Source: Bacteroidia bacterium (GTDB taxonomy: Bacteria > Bacteroidota > Bacteroidia > NS11-12g > UBA955). From it: a stretch of 6,968 nt of DNA. The stretch covers positions 1 through 6,968 of the forward strand of contig JADLHV010000089.1 in assembly GCA_020848595.1 (NCBI GenBank), read 5' to 3'. Numbering within the stretch: position 1 is the stretch's first letter; every line of letters starts with the position of its first letter. Below the pieces are notes generated by a model that did no database searches, was not told the origin of the DNA, and was given only the letters and a program-made list of their open reading frames with translations. Of this stretch, positions 1 through 4,548 are shown one piece after another. The translations under genes and the position numbers were made by a program.

Positions 1-910
1 ATACTAGTTTATTATATTGATTTATAACTTGGTAGGCAAAATTGAAGTTAACCAAATTATTAGCATTATTATTTCTTAAATTTAAGACCAATTGATTATT
101 AGTATGAAAAGCAGGATTTGCTTTAAAATGGTCATAAGGCATAGATTCGTAATAAGAGAGCGGACCAGTAGGCACTTGATTAATTGCCACATCATTGATA
201 ATCGTATCATTTTGATTACGAGCCTTATCCATTCTTACATAATCGATGTGCCATTGATTCATATTTCCAGTACTTTTACCATAATTGATAAATCTGAATT
301 GAAAACGATTAGAGAGATATCCTAAATCGAGAATAGGAACAAGAACTTGTTTGAATGGTTTAAGAGAAGTTCCAGAAACCTTCCAAACAGTCTTCCAAAA
401 CCCTAGAGAATCTTTAAATTTCAATACAAGAGAATCCGAATTATCTAGAGGATCACCTAAACCTTGAGTTTGATAAAAAAAACTTAAATAAATGGAATCT
501 GAAATTGAATAGAGCACTTTAGACAAACCACTTGTATAGTATAAAAGATTAATTGGATTACTAGTTAGAGAATCGCAGTGATTATGTGTATTGCCATTAA
601 GCGCTTGATAAGGCCGACCTAGGTGGTCGAGATTATCGAAAGTAGCAACACCATAACTTGGAGCAGAAACTGGGAAAGTCGAATTGATAAAAACCTGCCT
701 ATCCATCCAATAAATCGAATTAGGAAAGACCTCAGTAGAAGTAAAATCATCTATAAAAGGCAAAGTAATAGTATCATTTATACTGCGTTTTTTATTAATT
801 GGATGATGCTTTTTAAGGATTGGATTATTATTTAAACCGGTAAGAATAGGACCTTGAGCAAAGGCATTAGAAAAAACAATTAGAAACAATATAGAATACA
901 AGTATTTCAT
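1..910 (-). CDS. Large secreted protein with jelly-roll-like domain, 3' part outside the window
   Basis: The frame is open from ATG 910..908 to the left edge (303 complete codons, no stop), so only the N-terminal part is visible. Residues 1-18 form a signal peptide (short basic start, hydrophobic LYSILFLIVFSNAFA, cleavage expected before QG), so the product is exported. After a linker comes LPFIDDF (50-56), then a region running to WHIDYVRM (220-227). Its alternating beta pattern and the W-x-I-D-x-V ending resemble the jelly-roll (MAM or cleaved-adhesin type) folds common in Bacteroidota surface proteins. Conserved-looking stretches include GVATFDNLDHLGRPY (87-101). Such proteins are often T9SS cargo with a C-terminal sorting domain, but that end is not visible here. 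The gene follows the PASTA gene on the same strand after a 64-nt gap, so cotranscription is possible. Exact function is unknown. The export call is firm and the fold call is inference. Confidence 0.85.
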   Translation of the reverse strand, partial: MKYLYSILFLIVFSNAFAQGPILTGLNNNPILKKHHPINKKRSINDTITLPFIDDFTSTEVFPNSIYWMDRQVFINSTFPVSAPSYGVATFDNLDHLGRPYQALNGNTHNHCDSLTSNPINLLYYTSGLSKVLYSISDSIYLSFFYQTQGLGDPLDNSDSLVLKFKDSLGFWKTVWKVSGTSLKPFKQVLVPILDLGYLSNRFQFRFINYGKSTGNMNQWHIDYVRMDKARNQNDTIINDVAINQVPTGPLSYYESMPYDHFKANPAFHTNNQLVLNLRNNNANNLVNFNFAYQVINQYNKLV

Positions 911-974
911 GACAGATTTAGTAACAGATTAATATAATTAATATTGCAATTTCAGACATTTTTTTACAAATTAA
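911..974 (-). other. AT-rich gap between PASTA gene and secreted-protein gene
   Basis: This 64-nt spacer shows no exact TAnnTTTG element on the minus strand. The nearest are TTAATTTG and TAAATCTG, each one mismatch away, the latter almost touching the ATG at 910. No GC-rich hairpin followed by a T run is present; only a 5-bp A/T stem can be drawn. Whether the secreted-protein gene has its own promoter or is read from the PASTA transcript cannot be decided. Confidence 0.4.
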
Positions 975-986
975 TCAAGGAATTTC
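972..986. repeat. Left arm of 15-bp inverted repeat over the PASTA stop codon
   Basis: The plus strand reads TAATCAAGGAATTTC here. Its exact reverse complement, GAAATTCCTTGATTA, lies at 1596-1610. This arm covers the last four sense codons' end and the TGA stop of the PASTA gene. It is seen directly in the sequence; function is unknown. Confidence 0.75.
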
Positions 987-1577
987 GGAATTAATTGGAG
1001 GCAATGGGTTAGAATTGTCAGCAGAATCTTTTAAGAAAACCTTTTTAGAAACCGAGATATCAATAATAGAGCCTTTTTCTAAAAGCGTATTTGGTGCAAC
1101 ATCTCTACCTTTATATTTTTGAGAAAGCACTAAACCAGAGCCTATACCACTTGGAACAGAGTCAATTTTTCCTAATTTTAAACCAGAATTTTGAAGTAAT
1201 ACTTTAGCAAGATTAGCTCCCCCATTGATTAACTTTGGCATTTTGACTTTAGGTTTTAACCCCGTATTTATTGTCACATAGATAATTCGACCTGGTTTAA
1301 CATTAGATTCGGGTCTTGGATCTTGTTCAACAATTGTATTTGGAGAAGAATCTTCCTTATAAACAGAGTCAATTATTACCAATTCAAGATCGTTATCATC
1401 TAATAGTTGATTGGCATTATCAATAGGCATCCCAATCACTTTAGGCACTTTAATACTTTGACCATGTCGAGTAAACCAATTGGTAAATAACATTGCTAAA
1501 AATAGAAATGCAATAAATGCAACAGCAGCCAGTGCTAGATTTTTAAATAAAGAGAGCTTCGAAATTCCTTTGAACAT
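975..1577 (-). CDS. Membrane-anchored PASTA-domain protein without kinase
   Basis: A 200-residue protein. Residues 1-12 are short and basic and residues 13-35 form one hydrophobic transmembrane helix (NLALAAVAFIAFLFLAML core), giving an N-in, C-out anchor. Two PASTA domains follow: about 42-107 (starts VPKVIGMPIDNA, ends IIYVTINTG) and about 110-178 (starts KMPKLINGGANLA, ends IIDISVSKK), then a Pro/Asn/Ser-rich tail of some 20 residues. PASTA domains bind peptidoglycan fragments or beta-lactams in Ser/Thr kinases and PBPs of other phyla. Here no kinase or transpeptidase domain exists. This short stand-alone form is familiar in Bacteroidota, where its role is not settled; a periplasmic cell-wall-sensing or scaffolding role is inference. 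The ATG at 1577 puts the helix right after a short basic stretch, as expected. It lies 52 nt after queE on the same strand and has a promoter-like element in the gap. A 15-bp inverted repeat flanks the gene. Confidence 0.9.
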   Translation of the reverse strand: MFKGISKLSLFKNLALAAVAFIAFLFLAMLFTNWFTRHGQSIKVPKVIGMPIDNANQLLDDNDLELVIIDSVYKEDSSPNTIVEQDPRPESNVKPGRIIYVTINTGLKPKVKMPKLINGGANLAKVLLQNSGLKLGKIDSVPSGIGSGLVLSQKYKGRDVAPNTLLEKGSIIDISVSKKVFLKDSADNSNPLPPINSEIP

Positions 1578-1595
1578 TGCTTATGCAAATTTGAA

Positions 1596-1610
1596 GAAAT
1601 TCCTTGATTA
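1596..1610. repeat. Right arm of 15-bp inverted repeat in the PASTA leader
   Basis: The plus strand reads GAAATTCCTTGATTA, the perfect reverse complement of 972-986. It lies 18 nt upstream of the PASTA start codon and just downstream of the TAAATTTG element at 1621..1614, so it would form the first bases of a transcript started there. A 10-nt part, GAAATTCCTT, recurs at 1561-1570 over codons 3-6 of the same gene. Confidence 0.75.
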
Positions 1611-1613
1611 TGC

Positions 1614-1621
1614 CAAATTTA
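1614..1621 (-). promoter_or_regulatory. Candidate Bacteroidota -7 element for the PASTA gene
   Basis: The minus strand reads TAAATTTG, an exact match to the TAnnTTTG element used by the primary sigma factor of Bacteroidota, with 36 nt between it and the PASTA ATG. No convincing TTG/TTTG -33 element is found 17-23 nt upstream, so the call is tentative. It would let the PASTA gene be transcribed separately from folD-queE. Confidence 0.4.
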
Positions 1622-1629
1622 TTCAAGTC

Positions 1630-2247
1630 TTAAGGAATATTAAGGAACTTGTGAGTTTGTAAAGATATTTGCCAATGTGGATTTTGTTTAACAAAGTCGA
1701 TAACTAAAGGCAAAACAGATTCAGATTTACTCCACTCAGGTTGAAGATAAAGTATACAATCTTTGTTCAGCAGATTAATATAAGACATAGCCCATTCAAT
1801 ATCACTTTTATGATAAACAACTACTTTATATTCGTTTGCTTTTATTAAAGAAGATTCAATAGGAAATTTAAATTTTTTAGGCGAAAGACATATCCAATCA
1901 AAATCACCTTTAATATGATATGCACCTGAAGTTTCGATATGACTTCTTACACCAATAGATTTAAGAGCTTTAACTATTGGGGATAAATCGTACATAGCAG
2001 GTTCTCCGCCTGTTATTACACAAATTTTAGCTTGAGATTCTTTCACCCAATCAATCATTTCATTCACTGAATTAGAAGCGTGATTATCGGCATTCCAACT
2101 TTCTTTTACATCGCACCACACGCAACCAACATCGCAACCACCTAAACGAATAAAATAAGCTGCATGACCGGCAAAGCGACCTTCACCTTGTAAGGTATAG
2201 AAATGTTCCATTACAGGATAAGTCATTTCTAAATCACTTTTTACCAT
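1630..2247 (-). CDS. queE: 7-carboxy-7-deazaguanine synthase QueE (radical SAM)
   Basis: Converts 6-carboxy-5,6,7,8-tetrahydropterin to 7-carboxy-7-deazaguanine in the cytoplasm, an intermediate toward preQ0 and tRNA queuosine. The 205 residues match the family's usual length. The N-terminus has the substrate-binding FYTLQGEG (16-23), then the [4Fe-4S]/SAM loop with cysteines 38, 42 and 45 in a C-x3-C-x2-C pattern, the spacing of classical radical-SAM enzymes. GGEP (80-83), IETSG (104-108), LSPK (121-124) and the end SLQTHKFLNIP are all family-like. CDVKESW replaces the more widespread CDT after the last cysteine. The ATG at 2247 overlaps the folD stop (ATGGTAA, 7 nt). An in-frame ATG at 2226 (codon 8) would start MTYPVMEHFYTLQGEG, which fits family N-termini equally well, so the true start is open between the two. 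No queC, queD or queF lies in the window. Confidence 0.95.
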   Translation of the reverse strand: MVKSDLEMTYPVMEHFYTLQGEGRFAGHAAYFIRLGGCDVGCVWCDVKESWNADNHASNSVNEMIDWVKESQAKICVITGGEPAMYDLSPIVKALKSIGVRSHIETSGAYHIKGDFDWICLSPKKFKFPIESSLIKANEYKVVVYHKSDIEWAMSYINLLNKDCILYLQPEWSKSESVLPLVIDFVKQNPHWQISLQTHKFLNIP

Positions 2248-3125
2248 AAATTCAAGTTATTCTTATAGGCTTTAAAAGTATTACTTAGCAGAGCGGCAAT
2301 AGTCATTAAACCTACACCACCAGGAACAGGCGTTATATAAGAAGCTTTTTCAGAAACTGATTGAAAATCGACATCACCTTTAAGATAAAATCCCGATTTC
2401 CGAGAACTATCCTCAATTCTAGTGATACCTACATCAATTACCACTGCGCCAGGTTTAACCATATCCGCTGTTATAAATCCAGGTTTACCTAAAGCGGCAA
2501 TCAGAATATCTGCTTGTAGAGTATATGATTCAATATTAATAGTTTGGCTATGACAGATAGTGACAGTAGAATTACCAAATTTTCTATTAGAAGACATTAG
2601 TAGACTCATTGGCCTTCCAACGATATTACTTCTACCAACAACCACACAGTGTTTACCTTTTGTTTCAATTCCATAAGCTTCCAACATCATCATAACGCCT
2701 AATGGAGTGGCAGAAACAAACCCTTCATCGCCTTTAGCCAATTTACCCATATTAATATCATGAAATCCATCGACGTCTTTTTCAGGTGCTATTGTTTGAG
2801 TTATAAGACTTTCATTGATATGTTTAGGCAAGGGAGATTGAACGAGCAAGCCATCAATTTCAGGGTTGACATTATAAGACTTAATAATCTTAATTAATTC
2901 TTCTTGAGAAGTGCTATCTGGCAGACGTAAAACGGTAGAATTAAAACCTAAAGCGATACTATTTCTTTCTTTACTATCCACATAAGTTCTACTTGCACCA
3001 TCTTCACCAACAAGAATTGCCACGAGATGAGGTTTACGTAACCCATTGGAAATAAAAGAGTCTAACTCGTTTTTAATCGAATCTTTTATAATTTGAGAGG
3101 TAGCCTTTCCGTCTAATAGAATCAT
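2241..3125 (-). CDS. folD: Bifunctional methylene-THF dehydrogenase / methenyl-THF cyclohydrolase FolD
   Basis: Oxidises 5,10-methylene-THF with NAD(P)+ and hydrolyses 5,10-methenyl-THF to 10-formyl-THF, supplying purine and formyl-Met-tRNA synthesis in the cytoplasm. The 294 residues are normal for the family. Catalytic-domain signatures are Y48-x3-K52 in TYVDSKER (substrate site and catalytic Lys), DGLLVQSPLP (91-100, with Q96), and EKDVDGFH (115-122, with D119). The dinucleotide-binding domain shows VVVGRSNIVGRPMSLLM (from 161), and the C-terminus has PVPGGVGLMT, where many homologues have GVGPMT. The start ATG at 3125 gives the standard short N-terminus MILLDGKATS. It is the first gene of the leftward block. 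A TAATTTTG element lies 16 nt upstream of the start in the divergent gap, and its stop overlaps the queE start, which suggests translational coupling. Confidence 0.97.
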   Translation of the reverse strand: MILLDGKATSQIIKDSIKNELDSFISNGLRKPHLVAILVGEDGASRTYVDSKERNSIALGFNSTVLRLPDSTSQEELIKIIKSYNVNPEIDGLLVQSPLPKHINESLITQTIAPEKDVDGFHDINMGKLAKGDEGFVSATPLGVMMMLEAYGIETKGKHCVVVGRSNIVGRPMSLLMSSNRKFGNSTVTICHSQTINIESYTLQADILIAALGKPGFITADMVKPGAVVIDVGITRIEDSSRKSGFYLKGDVDFQSVSEKASYITPVPGGVGLMTIAALLSNTFKAYKNNLNLW

Positions 3126-3141
3126 GTCAAAAAATCAGGTG

Positions 3142-3149
3142 CAAAATTA
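3142..3149 (-). promoter_or_regulatory. Candidate -7 element of the folD-queE transcript
   Basis: The minus strand reads TAATTTTG followed by CACC, matching TAnnTTTG, with 16 nt to the folD ATG. This leaves a leader of roughly 10 nt. A -33 TTG at normal spacing is not evident. It sits in the 65-bp divergent gap, 23 nt from the opposite-facing candidate element at 3173-3180. Confidence 0.5.
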
Positions 3150-3172
3150 AGGTGAATTTGTCGTTTTATGTT

Positions 3173-3180
3173 TAAATTTG
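3173..3180 (+). promoter_or_regulatory. Candidate -7 element of the lipoprotein-peptidase operon
   Basis: The plus strand reads TAAATTTG, matching TAnnTTTG, with 10 nt to the ATG at 3191, so the expected leader is only a few nt. A TTTG at 3157-3160 is too close (12 nt spacer) to be a regular -33 element. Back-to-back with the folD element, it makes this gap a probable divergent promoter region. Confidence 0.4.
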
Positions 3181-3190
3181 TGGAATAAAT

Positions 3191-3883
3191 ATGAAAAATC
3201 GCCATATTTGGTATCTTATAATACTGTTGTCAGGTATTAATGCTTGTAGGTCTAGTCAAGAAGAAGCAATTGTCAAAGGATTAGAATACTTTCCAATTAA
3301 AATTGGAGATAAGAAAACTTATAAAATTGATACCGTTGTGTTCGACTTATTTCAAAAGCGCATTGACACATTTTCGAATATTGTTTACGAAGAAGTTGTC
3401 GAGCAATTTGTTAATTTCTATGGTGATTCTGTATATAGAATAGAGTTAAGTACATTTAATACTACTAAGCAAAAATTTGTTGTTTTCAAATCATTTGAGC
3501 GTTCTATAAAAGATAATTATGCCATTGAAAAGATGGATAACAGTACCGAAGTTAAAATGATTTTCCCGATTTCAAATTACAAAACCAAGGGTTCATCTTA
3601 CACATGGAATGCCAATATGTTTAATAATAGAGAACCAGATATTGTTAAATACACCTCTGTTTTTACAACTTTTAACAATGGCATTAACAGTTACAATAAC
3701 TGTGTCAGCATCAAATTAAATAAACCATTAAACGGTCCAATTGTAAATAAAATAAAAGAAGAAGTTTATGCAAAAGACATTGGATTAGTTTATCGATTTA
3801 CTGATTCAACAGATTTATTGAAATCTCCAGACAATGATGATTTTTATTCTGGAAAGCGTATTTTCATTAAGTTGATTAATTGA
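3191..3883 (+). CDS. Lipoprotein A of a tandem paralogous pair
   Basis: A 230-residue exported lipoprotein. Residues 4-18 are a lipoprotein signal peptide ending in INAC, with lipidation expected on C19. The mature start is CRSSQEE, whose acidic pair a few residues after the Cys resembles, weakly, the surface-export signals of Bacteroidota lipoproteins. The body starts with EYFPIKIGDKKTYKID (32-47), the YFP-x-x-x-G type opening seen in many uncharacterised Bacteroidota lipoproteins, and is rich in beta-type alternation and Asn. No catalytic motif is recognised. It aligns with the next gene over several blocks: YFPIKIG..DTF at 33-61, SYTWNANMFN at 136-145, and EEVYAKDIGLVYR at 190-202. It is the first gene of a tight three-gene unit, and its TGA overlaps the next start. 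The function is unknown; a surface partner of the downstream peptidase is only a guess from context. Confidence 0.88.
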   Translation: MKNRHIWYLIILLSGINACRSSQEEAIVKGLEYFPIKIGDKKTYKIDTVVFDLFQKRIDTFSNIVYEEVVEQFVNFYGDSVYRIELSTFNTTKQKFVVFKSFERSIKDNYAIEKMDNSTEVKMIFPISNYKTKGSSYTWNANMFNNREPDIVKYTSVFTTFNNGINSYNNCVSIKLNKPLNGPIVNKIKEEVYAKDIGLVYRFTDSTDLLKSPDNDDFYSGKRIFIKLIN

Positions 3884-4548
3884 AATTAGGATTATCATAT
3901 CTATTAATTCTCGTTTATTTGATAACGGGTTGTAAAAAAGACCAATTCGAGTCATATGACCGTACTATAGACAGCGATTATTTTAATGATTCGATAGGAG
4001 CTTCTACAATTTATAAAGTTGAGGAAATAATATATGATGATTTCACCAACTCTTCTGACACATTTGAATATCAATTAAAAGAATTGAATCATTCTGTTTT
4101 TAGAGATAATATGAACAGAGATGCTATAAAGATAGATCGATATACTCGCATCTCTGATAGTTCTAAATGGAAGTATATTAACTCGTGGTATGCAGTAAAA
4201 TCGAATAATATGGTTGAAAGAATAGAAGATAATAAGCGCTTTATAAAATTATCTTTTCCTGTAACCATAGATGCTGTTTGGAATTCTAATGCCTACAATT
4301 TAGATAATGCGGTAAACGTCTTTTATGGTATCATAAATCAACGATATACTTTGGATACATTTAAGTTTAAAAATGCCTTAAGTGTAGAAAGTAGTAATAT
4401 TAATAACATATTTAGAGAACGGAGTTTTAGAGAAGTATACGTTAGAGGTATTGGATTAGTTTATAAAAATCATATTTCCATTGAAAAAAATGGCACAGTT
4501 TATAGAGGATTTAAAATTAACTACCGATTAATAAAACATGAAAAGTAA
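3880..4548 (+). CDS. Lipoprotein B of a tandem paralogous pair, TTG start
   Basis: A 222-residue lipoprotein. Residues 2-17 form a signal peptide ending in the good lipobox LITGC, with lipidation on C18 followed by KKDQFE. The start is TTG at 3880. An in-frame TAA directly precedes it, and the first downstream in-frame ATG is codon 78, which would remove the signal peptide, so TTG is the only sensible start. It overlaps the previous stop as TTGA, the analogue of the ATGA coupling overlap. Similarity to lipoprotein A is visible at YFNDSIG..DTF (34-62), FIKLSFPV (121-128), VWNSNAYN (133-140) and REVYVRGIGLVYK (184-196), in the same order and spacing, so the two are diverged duplicates. No known domain or catalytic motif is recognised. 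The 3' end overlaps the peptidase gene by 11 nt. Function unknown. Confidence 0.87.
   Translation: MKLGLSYLLILVYLITGCKKDQFESYDRTIDSDYFNDSIGASTIYKVEEIIYDDFTNSSDTFEYQLKELNHSVFRDNMNRDAIKIDRYTRISDSSKWKYINSWYAVKSNNMVERIEDNKRFIKLSFPVTIDAVWNSNAYNLDNAVNVFYGIINQRYTLDTFKFKNALSVESSNINNIFRERSFREVYVRGIGLVYKNHISIEKNGTVYRGFKINYRLIKHEK

Noticed and set aside
92..325. Open frame of 77 codons on the plus strand
   Set aside because: It lies antisense inside the secreted-protein gene, which has a signal peptide and family-like blocks; the small product has no recognisable features.
623..835. Open frame of 70 codons on the plus strand
   Set aside because: Also antisense to the secreted-protein gene; low-complexity Ile/Asn/Ser/Arg composition typical of a shadow frame.
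911..974. Possible terminator or regulatory hairpin (AATAT-AATTA-ATATT and the palindrome ATTGCAAT)
   Set aside because: Stems are 4-5 A/T pairs with no T run at the proper place, as expected by chance in AT-rich DNA.
1630..1647. Direct repeat TTAAGGAA twice with 10-nt period
   Set aside because: It falls in the end of queE, where the codons for the conserved ending FLNIP and the stop explain it.
1480..1662. Open frame of 60 codons on the plus strand across the PASTA start and queE end
   Set aside because: It is antisense to the PASTA membrane anchor and queE C-terminus and has no family features or promoter.
3157..3160. TTTG as a -33 element for the lipoprotein operon
   Set aside because: The spacer to TAAATTTG at 3173 is 12 nt, too short compared with the usual 17-23 nt.
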